This document shows positions 50,765 to 58,807 of a stretch of 64,000 nucleotides of DNA, in pieces. This stretch comes from JBMOPD01 sp049323615 (GTDB lineage Bacteria > Bacillota > Desulfotomaculia > Desulfotomaculales > Desulfocucumaceae): NCBI GenBank assembly GCA_049323615.1, contig JBMOPD010000024.1, positions 1 through 64,000 on the forward strand, given 5' to 3'. Both the position numbers and the translations under genes were made by a program. Position 1 is the stretch's first letter, and every line of letters starts with the position of its first letter. The notes below the pieces were generated by a model. It searched no databases. It saw only the letters and a program-made list of their open reading frames with translations, and had not been told where the DNA came from.

Positions 50765-51922
50765 ATGTCGATGCCGACTTTTATGGGATACCGTCGTGAA
50801 AACGGCAGAGTAGGAATCCGCAACCATGTTGTTATTTTACCCCTGGACGACCTTTCCAATGCGGCCTGTGAAGCTGTGGCCAACAATATCAAGGGGACCA
50901 TCGCCCTGCCGCACGCCTATGGCCGCCTTCAGTTCGGCGAAGACCTGGAGCTGTTCTTCCGCACACTGATTGGAACCGGCAGCAACCCCAACGTTGCCGC
51001 CGTGGTGGTTATAGGTATCGAGCCTGAATGGACCAATGTGATTGTCGAAGGCATTGCCAAGACCGGCAAGCCTGTATCCGGTTTTTCCATCGAACGCAAC
51101 GGTGATCTGAAAACCATTGAAATGGCTTCCCGCAAGGCCAAGGAATATGTCCAGTGGGCCACCGAACTGCAAAGGGTGCCGTGCACTGTGGACGAGCTGT
51201 ACATATCGGTAAAATGCGGCGAGTCCGACACCACCTCCGGCCTGGCCTCCAACCCGACGGTGGGCAGGGCGGTGGAAAGGCTGGTTGAAGCCAACGCCAC
51301 CGTCAGTTTCGGTGAGACCTCCGAAATCACCGGCGGTGAGGATATTGTCAAGGCACATGGCGCTACCCCCGAGGTAGGGGAAGCTTTCTATAAAATATGG
51401 AGTGACTACAATGAGTTTATTATCAGCCAGGGTGTGGACCTTTCCGGCTCCCAGCCCACCAAGGGCAATATCGCCGGCGGCCTGACCACGATAGAAGAAA
51501 AGGCCCTGGGCAACCTGCAGAAGATCGGCCGGTGCAAGTATGTGGGCGTGCTGAAGCCGGCTGAGGCGCCTACCGGCAAGGGGCTGTGGTATATGGATAC
51601 CTCGTCGGCCGCCGCCGAGGCTGTGACCCTGTGGGCTGCTTCGGGCGCGGTGGTGCACTTCTTCCCCACCGGCCAGGGGAATATTATCGGGAACCCGATT
51701 ATCCCGGTTATCAAGCTCTCCGCCAACCCCATTACAGTGTCCACCATGAGCGAGCATATTGACGTCGACGTAAGCGGTATTCTGCGCCGTGAAATGAACC
51801 TTGACCAGGCCGCGGATAAATTGATGGATATGCTTTTCCGCACCTGTAACGGCCGCTTTACCTCCAATGAGGCGCTCGGGCACAGGGAGTTTGTTCTCAC
51901 CAAGCTTTACCGCAGCGCGTAA
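50765..51922 (+). CDS. suyB: (2R)-sulfolactate sulfo-lyase, large subunit
   Basis: A 385-residue protein, the typical SuyB length. Its start is three bases after suyA, with GAGGTGG upstream. Features match what I recall of SuyB closely: 'ENGRVGIRNHVVILPLDDLSNAACEAVANNIKGT', 'KCGESDTTSGLASNPTVG' (metal Cys), 'GGLTTIEEKALGN', 'MSEHIDVDVSG' and the C-terminus 'EALGHREFVLTKLYRSA'. The reaction gives pyruvate plus sulfite in the cytoplasm. Linked comC, slcC, TTT-type transporters and a TauE-type exporter support this over altronate or galactarate dehydratase. Confidence 0.82.
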   Translation: MSMPTFMGYRRENGRVGIRNHVVILPLDDLSNAACEAVANNIKGTIALPHAYGRLQFGEDLELFFRTLIGTGSNPNVAAVVVIGIEPEWTNVIVEGIAKTGKPVSGFSIERNGDLKTIEMASRKAKEYVQWATELQRVPCTVDELYISVKCGESDTTSGLASNPTVGRAVERLVEANATVSFGETSEITGGEDIVKAHGATPEVGEAFYKIWSDYNEFIISQGVDLSGSQPTKGNIAGGLTTIEEKALGNLQKIGRCKYVGVLKPAEAPTGKGLWYMDTSSAAAEAVTLWAASGAVVHFFPTGQGNIIGNPIIPVIKLSANPITVSTMSEHIDVDVSGILRREMNLDQAADKLMDMLFRTCNGRFTSNEALGHREFVLTKLYRSA

Positions 51923-51941
51923 TGGTTTATCTTAAACTGAA

Positions 51942-52002
51942 CGGGAGGACGTTTGTCCTCCCGAGGCTATTGACAAAGTTAACGTCAATAGCTTTTTGTT
52001 TT
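51942..52002 (+). terminator. Tandem hairpins ending suyAB
   Basis: The first hairpin, CGGGAGGAC/GTCCTCCCG (51942-51950, 51955-51963), is followed by GCTATTGAC/GTCAATAGC (51966-51974, 51984-51992) with the T-rich tail TTTTTGTTTT. The second is a standard intrinsic terminator. Confidence 0.85.
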
Positions 52003-52048
52003 CGTGAAGGCATATTACCTTAAGGAATAAGAAGTTTGCACAAAGTTA

Positions 52049-53461
52049 TTACAGACCCTTTGGTATTGAATTTAAGCCGTATTTGCTTATTTTATGATAA
52101 AACATCCTCCTGGATAACCCTAATATTTCCATTGCCCTAGTCTTATTATAGTTAGTTAATTTAAGTGCCGATATAATTGTTTCTTTTTCTACTTCTTCTA
52201 CCAAGTATTTTAATTTGGGGAAGTCATTAAGTGATGTTCCTAAGGTACGCAAATGTTTAAAGGGAGTTCGATTAAAAGGCTCCGGCAAATGCTCCATTTT
52301 GATCGTCCCTACAGGACACATCAACACAGCATGTTCAATTACATTATTTAGTTCCCTAACATTACCGGGCCAATCATAGGATTTTAAGATATTGAGAATA
52401 TTTTTACCCAGGCTGATATTTTTATTGTATATTTGATTATATTTATTAATAAAAAAGTCAATGAGCAAAGGGATGTCTTCCTTACGTTCACGTAAAGGGG
52501 GAAGATAAATGGGAATAACACTTAGTCTAAAATACAGGTCTCCCCTGAAAGTACTATCATTAACCATAGATTTCAAATTTTTGTTTGTAGCAGCTATAAT
52601 TCGTATATCTACTGATATCTTTTTGATATCGCCGACACGTTCGATTGTATGTTCTTGAATTACTTTTAAAATTTTAGACTGCATAGTAATACTCATGTCT
52701 CCGATTTCGTCTAAAAATAATGTCCCTCCATTGGCTAATTCAACTTTTCCCGCTTTTCCATCTTTTCTGGCACCTGTAAAAGACCCGCCGACATATCCAA
52801 AAAGTTCGCTTTCCAACAAGGATTCAGGTATCGCAGCGCAGTTGACATCTATAAATGGTTTTTCTTTTCTACTGCCAGACATATGGATGGCTCGCGCAAG
52901 TAAATTTTTCCCTACACCGCTTTCGCCTTCAATCAAAACCGTTGCAGTACTTTTCGAAGCTTTATACGCTTTAATAAGAGCATTTATAAATTCTGTGTTT
53001 TCTCCTATTAGAGATGAAAAAGCAGCGGGAAGAGAACTTTTGAGGTTTAATTTTTCCTCATAATACCCTATTATGTTTTTAATTTTCAACATTTCATTCA
53101 TGATATACTCAATTTGCGAAATATCTCTAAAAATTCCAATGCCACCAATTAGTTTATTATTATTATTAAAGATTGGCAAGGAATTTGTTATTATGTTTAT
53201 GCCATATTTTGAAAGTTCATATTGTTTGCCAATTACTGGTTGACCTGTACGTACAACTTTATTTAAAAGAGCATTAGGTTCGATATCCATAAGCTTTTTG
53301 CCCCTAATTTCGTCTAACTTGATTCCCACCAACTTTTCCCATTGCGAATTAACATATAAAATTTTTGTATCTTTATCCACAATAATAATAGCGTCACTGA
53401 TAGAGTTAAATAACCAATCATTAAATGAGTTATTGTTAAATAAAAATATGTTTTCTACCAT
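52049..53461 (-). CDS. Sigma-54-dependent activator with PAS domain
   Basis: About 470 residues. ATG 53461 has AAGGGGAG upstream; the frame opens earlier. The order is: an N-terminal PAS domain (about 10-120, 'DAIIIVDKDTKILYVNSQWEKLVG'); an AAA+ domain with Walker A GESGVGKN, the sigma-54-contact loop GSFTGA (a variant of GAFTGA) and Walker B 'GGTLFLDEIGD'; and a C-terminal Fis-type helix-turn-helix ('NKTRAMEILGLSRRMFYHKI'). It activates sigma-54 promoters in response to a small ligand sensed by PAS. It is divergent from the biotin-carrier operon. Base composition is clearly more AT-rich than that of its neighbours. Confidence 0.92.
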   Translation of the reverse strand: MVENIFLFNNNSFNDWLFNSISDAIIIVDKDTKILYVNSQWEKLVGIKLDEIRGKKLMDIEPNALLNKVVRTGQPVIGKQYELSKYGINIITNSLPIFNNNNKLIGGIGIFRDISQIEYIMNEMLKIKNIIGYYEEKLNLKSSLPAAFSSLIGENTEFINALIKAYKASKSTATVLIEGESGVGKNLLARAIHMSGSRKEKPFIDVNCAAIPESLLESELFGYVGGSFTGARKDGKAGKVELANGGTLFLDEIGDMSITMQSKILKVIQEHTIERVGDIKKISVDIRIIAATNKNLKSMVNDSTFRGDLYFRLSVIPIYLPPLRERKEDIPLLIDFFINKYNQIYNKNISLGKNILNILKSYDWPGNVRELNNVIEHAVLMCPVGTIKMEHLPEPFNRTPFKHLRTLGTSLNDFPKLKYLVEEVEKETIISALKLTNYNKTRAMEILGLSRRMFYHKISKYGLNSIPKGL

Positions 53462-53666
53462 AATAAACTCCCCTTGTTTAATAAACTGGATAATTTTTAT
53501 TAAAATATCCAATTAGACTTTTGCTTAGGCAAAGAAGGTTAAAAAATTTTCAACTCTTGGGAAATATAGGTTAAATGAAAGGGTGCCGGCTCCAAAATCA
53601 AAACGCCGTTCTAAACGGTACAAGGTTTCGAACAATTTTTATACCGCACCAATACCGGAGGTAATC

Positions 53667-53703
53667 TGTATAATATTTGTTCCGGAGTGACAAATATTAT
53701 ACA
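53667..53703. promoter_or_regulatory. 14-bp inverted repeat, candidate upstream activator site
   Basis: TGTATAATATTTGT (53667-53680) and ACAAATATTATACA (53690-53703) are perfect reverse complements around nine bases (TCCGGAGTG). The size and symmetry suit an enhancer-binding protein dimer. It lies between the activator gene and the operon it is expected to control. Confidence 0.6.
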
Positions 53704-53820
53704 ACTCAATAGCCCTGTTTTAAAGGGATATAAATAAATTATATACTATTTGTAATGGTTTGAAAAGTGCAGAAATTATATTTATTTTATTTTATAGGCT
53801 TTCATTCATAACTTTTTTGC

Positions 53821-53836
53821 GGGTATGTTATTTGCT
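53821..53836 (+). promoter_or_regulatory. Candidate sigma-54 promoter (-24/-12)
   Basis: GGGTATGTTATTTGCT fits GG-N10-GC with a full TTGCT -12 element. It lies about 120 bases downstream of the inverted repeat. A weaker alternative is TGGTTTGAAAAGTGCA at 53756-53771. Either predicts an untranslated leader of over 400 bases, and 53840-54256 contains no other feature I can support. Confidence 0.4.
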
Positions 53837-54256
53837 TATTATTAAGTTGAGACAATATTAATGTTAATAGTTACTTTAAATGGGACCGCAGCCAAAATAC
53901 AACAGTGTTAAAAAAAAGGTATGCTAAAATATCAAAAAATACTTAAATTTATAAACACTCGAAAAAAGGTTTTAGTTGGAAAACCATCCCTACCTAGGCT
54001 GATATATTAAATAGCTTCAAATTTGTTGTGAATAATTAAAGGCAAGATATAAAAAATTTTTATGGTTAACACGGGGAGGGGGTGATAAATGATACGGTAG
54101 TCCCAGCAAAACAGAAGTTTAGAACAACCAGTAGTAAGAATACAGGAGAATGTAGCATTTTCAGCTAAATAATTTCCATCGTTCCGAATTGCAATGTAGT
54201 ATGAAGGCTTTTTTAAAGCATGAGATTTTCTTATTTTTAACGGGAGTGAAGGCATT

Positions 54257-54832
54257 GTGAGAAGCAATGATAAAGAACTTACCTATAGCTTAACCTATAA
54301 AGAAGTGGTAGATGTTTTAAAGTTAATTAACGAATCAGACACATGTAAGGAACTGCAACTTGAACTGGGAGATTTAAAACTCACTGTCGTCAGGGATCTA
54401 AAAGGTTCATGTTCAGCGGCGGGGGCAACTCAGACTATACCAAATAATGACGGATTTGAAAAGATCGTTTTAGGTGAAGCCGTTAAAGCAGAACCGGTTA
54501 CTACTGAATCTGTATCCAAAAGACAGAGTATTGAAAAACAGAAGCTTTCAAATGACAATGGTGAAGAACAAAATAAAATTTCGTCCGGAGTTCCGGTTAA
54601 AGCCCCGATGGTTGGCACATTTTACCGGGCGCCCGCTCCCGGAGAGCCTCCTTTTGTAGAGGTGGGGAGTAAAGTGAAAGAGGATGATATTATAGGCATC
54701 ATTGATGTGATGAAATTGATGAATACAATTAAGGCCGGCCAAAAAGGGATTGTTCGGGAAATATGTGTAGAAAACGAGCAAATGGTCGAATATGATCAGG
54801 TTCTGATCATTATCGACCCGGTTGAATTCTAA
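54257..54832 (+). CDS. accB: Biotin carboxyl carrier protein
   Basis: A 191-residue AccB-type protein from GTG 54257. The N-terminal helical part (about 1-50) is followed by a low-complexity, Lys/Ser/Asn-rich linker (55-112) and a biotinyl domain (112-190). The latter has 'KAPMVGTFYRAPAPGEPPFVEVG' and the biotin lysine K153 in DVMKLMN. The usual AMKM alanine is Val, as in eukaryotic acetyl-CoA carboxylases. It carries carboxyl groups between a carboxylase and a transferase. The carboxyltransferase-like gene follows after 40 bases. No biotin carboxylase subunit is in the window. Confidence 0.9.
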   Translation: MRSNDKELTYSLTYKEVVDVLKLINESDTCKELQLELGDLKLTVVRDLKGSCSAAGATQTIPNNDGFEKIVLGEAVKAEPVTTESVSKRQSIEKQKLSNDNGEEQNKISSGVPVKAPMVGTFYRAPAPGEPPFVEVGSKVKEDDIIGIIDVMKLMNTIKAGQKGIVREICVENEQMVEYDQVLIIIDPVEF

Positions 54833-54872
54833 ATACTATTGCAAAAATTTGTTTCTGTGGAGAAGAAAATTT

Positions 54873-56345
54873 ATGAAAAGATTGGAGTTCGTTGAAGAAA
54901 CTTTTCGTGATGCTCAGCAATCACTTTGGGCGACACGGATGCGAACAGAATCAATGCTGGGGATTGCCCCGGTTATGGATGACGCCGGTTTCAAATCTGT
55001 TTGTATTATGAGCGGCGCTGCTTTTGAAGCGGCTGTTATGTACTTGTACGAAGATCCCTGGGAACGTATACATCTGCTACGAAAACTGATGCCAAAAACG
55101 GAATTGAGCTTTCTTATCCGGGGGAGAAACGTTATCGGTTGGCGCCGGTTTCCAAACGATGTGGTAGAACTAGTTATCAAGTGTATAAAAAAGGCAGGTC
55201 TTCAGTGGATAGCGCTTTTTGACGGACTGAATGACCTACGCAACCTGGAATGGCACATTCATACAGCAAAGAATCTTGGTTTAAAAGTCAGTACTGCGTT
55301 GGTTTTTTCCGAAAGTCCTGTCCATACGGATGAATACTTTGCTGAAAAGGCCAGGGAACTGGTCAGGCTGGGTGTAGACGCAGTGTCTATGGCAGACGCC
55401 AGTGGCGTACTTACGCCGGAGCGAACCAACACCTTAATACCGGCCCTCCGGCAGGTTGTCGGTGAAATTGAATTGCAATTTGTGTCTCACTGCACTACCG
55501 GGCTAGCAAATGAAAACTATATTGTAGCCATGCAAAATGGAGTTGACAGTGTTTCTACCGTCAGTTTGCCTCTGGCTTATGGAACTTCAGACCCGGCAAC
55601 TATAGATATAATTCCTCACGCCCGTCAAATGGGCTTAGATGTGCGGGTTGATGAGCGACTGGTCAGAGAAATAGATGATTATTTTTACTGGGTAGCATAT
55701 AAGGAGAAAAAGCCCGTTGGTTGCCCCGTGAAGTTCAATTCTATTGAATATAAAAAATATGCCGCCCACCAGATACCCGGCGGGATGATGTCAAATTTGG
55801 TCAGCCAACTAACTGACTTAGGCCTCCGGCATAAACTTGAAGAGGTGCTTGAGGAGTCAGCCAGGGTGCGTCAGGAGATTGGATATCCGGTAATGGTTAC
55901 TCCCTTTTCGCAGCTGGTCGGTGTCCAAGCTACGTTAAATGTGATTGAGGGAAAGCGTTATTATACTATTCCTCAGGAGCTTCGCTTATACGCCAGGGGC
56001 TATTACGGCCGGCCGGCGGCTCCCATTGATCCTAACATTCTTGATCTGCTGGTAGGGGATGAGAAACCCATCGATCCTGAAGAAGGTTTTTTAGAGCCGC
56101 TGGTTAGCAAGGTAAGAGCTGATCAGGGGCCCTTTGCCTCGGATGAAGAGTTGGTTCTGGCTCTGGTAAATACCCGGCAAACGCTCGAAAAGTTCTACAA
56201 AAACAAGAAGTCTATAGAAATAACGGTTGTAACAAAGCCGTTACTTACTATAATTAAGGAACTGATTAAGCGAAATGATATTAAATCAGTGAGTATTGAA
56301 AAAGGTGGGGCTTTTTTGAGTTTAACTTCACAGGAGCATAATTAG
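54873..56345 (+). CDS. Transcarboxylase 5S/OadA-like protein with altered active site
   Basis: A 490-residue protein. ATG 54873 has GTGGAGAAG nine bases upstream. It aligns end to end with the transcarboxylase 5S/oxaloacetate decarboxylase alpha family: 'RDAQQSLWATRMRTESML', 'EDPWERIHLLRKLMP', 'HQIPGGMMSNLVSQL', 'VTPFSQLVGVQATLNV'. The key residues differ. RDAHQ is RDAQQ, the carbamylated metal-ligand Lys of 'LKDM' is Ala174 (MADA), and the first His of the HxH metal pair is Val204 (VSH). Only D13 and H206 of the ligand set remain. It may do a different reaction, or use another metal geometry. It has no biotin domain; the carrier is the gene before it. Confidence 0.8.
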   Translation: MKRLEFVEETFRDAQQSLWATRMRTESMLGIAPVMDDAGFKSVCIMSGAAFEAAVMYLYEDPWERIHLLRKLMPKTELSFLIRGRNVIGWRRFPNDVVELVIKCIKKAGLQWIALFDGLNDLRNLEWHIHTAKNLGLKVSTALVFSESPVHTDEYFAEKARELVRLGVDAVSMADASGVLTPERTNTLIPALRQVVGEIELQFVSHCTTGLANENYIVAMQNGVDSVSTVSLPLAYGTSDPATIDIIPHARQMGLDVRVDERLVREIDDYFYWVAYKEKKPVGCPVKFNSIEYKKYAAHQIPGGMMSNLVSQLTDLGLRHKLEEVLEESARVRQEIGYPVMVTPFSQLVGVQATLNVIEGKRYYTIPQELRLYARGYYGRPAAPIDPNILDLLVGDEKPIDPEEGFLEPLVSKVRADQGPFASDEELVLALVNTRQTLEKFYKNKKSIEITVVTKPLLTIIKELIKRNDIKSVSIEKGGAFLSLTSQEHN

Positions 56346-56631
56346 ATCAAAATTTACATGATAGTAATAAAGGAATCCTTAAGTTGATGCAACCATTGGT
56401 GGTAAATCATTACTGATATGTCTGTTAATGGCACAATAATGACTCGTGATGCTGATTCGGGAATTATAAAAATGGCTGAAAACAGGAGATATCAAGAGGA
56501 AATAACACAACCATTGAGATAGGAGGTGTTATAAGCAGTCGGATTAAAATTAAGCTAAAACTAGGGGGTCGGGTTTAAGCAGTTTGGTTTGTATCATTAA
56601 TTTAAAATTGATACTGAAAGGGGAAAAGTTT
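56346..56631 (+). other. 286-base gap with a possible 34-residue reading frame
   Basis: ATG 56418 to TAG 56520-56522 would encode 34 residues (start MSVNGTIMTRDADSG), but with no good ribosome site upstream. A strong AGGAGGTG at 56521-56528 is followed by no start codon at the right distance. This could be the remains of a lost gene or of an ancestral start. No hairpin terminator was found. Confidence 0.3.
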
Positions 56632-57678
56632 GTGAGAAAACATTCGATGCTCGTGATTTTGCTCGCTTTGGTTGGTAGTTTAATGTTGCCTTTAGCAGGT
56701 TGTGGATCTTCTTCAAAAGATTTGAAAAAGGGTGACACTGCTAAACCCTCTCAAGGTGAATCGCAGAAAGAGTTTACAGTAAGATTGGGCGATATTACCG
56801 GCGCGGATACTCTGGTTGGCTTTTATTTAGCTTTGGAAAAGGGTTACTTTAAAGAAGAGGGCATCAACATTGACAAAAAACTGTACATTAACGGCCCCAA
56901 CCTAATGATGTCCATGGCAAACGGGGAACTTGACATGAACATAGCGACAGGGTTTACTCCAATGCTGCAGGCGGCTGCACAGGGCGCCGATATCAAAATA
57001 CTTGCTTCCATGTCAAAGGGGAACGCGCCCGTTATCGCTGGCCCGCATATAAAAACCTTTAAAGACCTGGATGGAAAAGTAGTAGGCACACCGGGCCTCG
57101 GCACTATCCAAAATACCATGCTTAGTTTGGCGGCCAAAGAATATGGCATTCAGTTTAAAAAAGTTATTCACGGTAAAATGACAGATCTTGCTGTTTTTCT
57201 TGAAAAAGGTGAAATCGATGGTTTCACCGGTTGGGAGTGGCTGGCAGCCGACACGGTCCATAAAGTAAAGGGCGCTCACTATGTCCTGGAACAGCCGGTT
57301 ATAAAGGATGCGGAGAGCGTAGGAATGGGCGTCAGGGGAGAGTTCTACAAGCAGCACCCGGATATAGTTAAAAAATTTATGAGGGCTTACCTAAAAGGGC
57401 TTAAATATTTTATAGAACACCGTGATGAAGGTATCGAGCTTTGTGCAAAACGAATAAACAGGCCAAAAGAAGTCGTCGAAATGTCGTTTAAGACCTCCAG
57501 TACGGATAATCCTTTAATCAATACCTCCGATGTTAAATTCCAAGTCCAGGATGCTATAGATACGGGAAAAATTAAAAAGGAAGTAGTGCCCAATATTGAT
57601 GAATTTATCAACAAGTACATTGACCAAAGCGTACTCAGGGAAGCTGCCAAGGAAGTAGGGTTCAAATTAGGTAATTAG
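56632..57678 (+). CDS. ABC-importer substrate-binding lipoprotein (SsuA/TauA/NMT1-like)
   Basis: About 348 residues. GTG 56632 has AAAGGGG upstream. A lipobox LPLAGC near residue 22 is followed by a Ser/Lys-rich linker and a binding fold: 'GFYLALEKGYFKEEGINID', 'GELDMNIATGFTPMLQAAAQGADIKILA' and 'VVGTPGLGTIQ'. These mark the family that binds alkanesulfonates, taurine, nitrate-like anions, aromatic acids or pyrimidine precursors. The ligand cannot be read from the sequence. It leads a complete importer operon. Confidence 0.85.
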   Translation: MRKHSMLVILLALVGSLMLPLAGCGSSSKDLKKGDTAKPSQGESQKEFTVRLGDITGADTLVGFYLALEKGYFKEEGINIDKKLYINGPNLMMSMANGELDMNIATGFTPMLQAAAQGADIKILASMSKGNAPVIAGPHIKTFKDLDGKVVGTPGLGTIQNTMLSLAAKEYGIQFKKVIHGKMTDLAVFLEKGEIDGFTGWEWLAADTVHKVKGAHYVLEQPVIKDAESVGMGVRGEFYKQHPDIVKKFMRAYLKGLKYFIEHRDEGIELCAKRINRPKEVVEMSFKTSSTDNPLINTSDVKFQVQDAIDTGKIKKEVVPNIDEFINKYIDQSVLREAAKEVGFKLGN

Positions 57679-57690
57679 GTATAATTAAGT

Positions 57691-57740
57691 GAAGATGGGG
57701 GGCTAATTGCAACCGGTAAAACGCCCCCCACTTCTTAAAA
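57691..57740 (+). other. Hairpin after the binding-protein gene
   Basis: GAAGATGGGGGGC pairs with GCCCCCCACTTC (one bulge) across a 19-base loop. The tail is weakly T-rich, so partial termination or mRNA protection between binding protein and permease genes is likely. Confidence 0.6.
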
Positions 57741-57826
57741 TTATTATCTGGAACGTTTATGTATATAAAAAAATCGTTAATAAGAATATAACAGGGATAC
57801 TCTATGCGTAAGCTAACGTTTTAGAT

Positions 57827-57853
57827 AAGCAAACCCCCATATTTGCTTTTTTT
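57827..57853 (+). terminator. Weak intrinsic terminator before permease 1
   Basis: AAGCAAA/TTTGCTT with an eight-base loop and seven T residues, 60 bases before the permease start. It may reduce read-through rather than end transcription. Confidence 0.5.
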
Positions 57854-57913
57854 CTTAAATATATTTGCCAATGGGAATGAATCCAATGTTTATTGTTAGG
57901 AGGTATGCCTCTC

Positions 57914-58738
57914 GTGGAAGCAAAAACGGTACAGACACAAACGTCGGGAGAGCAGGGAAAATACATAGTCTACATAAAAAATACTATCTATAGCTTGTTA
58001 GTTTTAGCAGCGTTTTTAATAATATGGGGTTTTCTTGTCAAATGGATGAAGGCGGTGTATTTTCCCACGCCACAAGGTGTAATCTCTGCAATATTAGATT
58101 TGATAGCTAACGGTGATTTGGAAGGCTATTCATTGGGGCAACACGCATGGGCCAGTTTCGTAAGAGTCGCTTCCGGTTTTCTTGTAGCTTTCGTAACGGG
58201 GGTAACGTTAGGTATGCTGATGGGGTTATACCCTTTCATATATGAGGTTTCAAAGGTCATTATCGAGCCGATACGTTTCATTCCTCCCATTGCCTGGGTT
58301 CCGATGGCCATCGTTTTATTGATAGGTTTTTCAAGGTATATCTTTATAATCTGGTTCGGTGCCTTCTTTCCCATATTTATCAGTGTTCTTATGAGTATTC
58401 CGAGGGTTGAGCCTCTCCTGAAAGACGCCGTAAAGGTCTATGGTGGAAGTTGGCTTGATATCGTTAAAAAAGTAATAATTCCTTCTATTACGCCAGAAAT
58501 ACTAGCCGGCGCAAGGATCGGCTTGGGTACTGCCTGGGCGTGTATTGTGGCTGCCGAAATGATTGGCGGTGAAACCATTGGGCTGGGAAGGCTAATCCTT
58601 AAGTATGCCGATTTGTTAATGACTAACGAGGTTGTTGTAGGGATGCTGGCGATAGGGATAATCGGCTTATTGTGTAATGAAGCGGTGTTACAGGTTGAAA
58701 AACGTTTGTTCAAGTGGCGTTCGCAAATATCGCTATAA
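57914..58738 (+). CDS. ABC-importer permease 1 (SsuC/TauC-like)
   Basis: About 274 residues. GTG 57914 is preferred: TTAGGAGG lies ten bases upstream and the resulting MEAKTVQ start mirrors that of permease 2. Six hydrophobic segments and the EAA-type coupling loop 'KVYGGSWLDIVKKVIIPSITPEILAGARIGLGTAW' are present. It forms half of the membrane channel. It is about as long as, and strongly similar throughout to, the next gene, so the two arose by tandem duplication. Confidence 0.88.
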   Translation: MEAKTVQTQTSGEQGKYIVYIKNTIYSLLVLAAFLIIWGFLVKWMKAVYFPTPQGVISAILDLIANGDLEGYSLGQHAWASFVRVASGFLVAFVTGVTLGMLMGLYPFIYEVSKVIIEPIRFIPPIAWVPMAIVLLIGFSRYIFIIWFGAFFPIFISVLMSIPRVEPLLKDAVKVYGGSWLDIVKKVIIPSITPEILAGARIGLGTAWACIVAAEMIGGETIGLGRLILKYADLLMTNEVVVGMLAIGIIGLLCNEAVLQVEKRLFKWRSQISL

Positions 58739-58807
58739 TTTGAAAATATAAATCAATTGTTCTTAGTAGACTTAATATCCGCCATTAGCTAAAGGGGGCT
58801 TTGTTAA

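Noticed and set aside
50483..51922. Altronate or galactarate dehydratase (UxaA/GarD) as first reading of the SAF plus large-subunit pair
   Set aside because: Size split, C-terminal sequence features and linkage to comC, slcC and a TauE-type gene favour SuyAB; kept as the alternative pending phylogeny.
54090..54101. Start-stop frame (ATG ATA CGG TAG) after a strong GGGGAGGGGGTG site
   Set aside because: A three-residue peptide cannot be supported as a gene; the purine-rich run may be chance or an RNA element.
54206..54219. Another GG-N10-GC match close to the biotin-carrier gene
   Set aside because: The -12 half is AAGCA rather than TTGCA/T and the -24 half is weak; such matches are frequent by chance.
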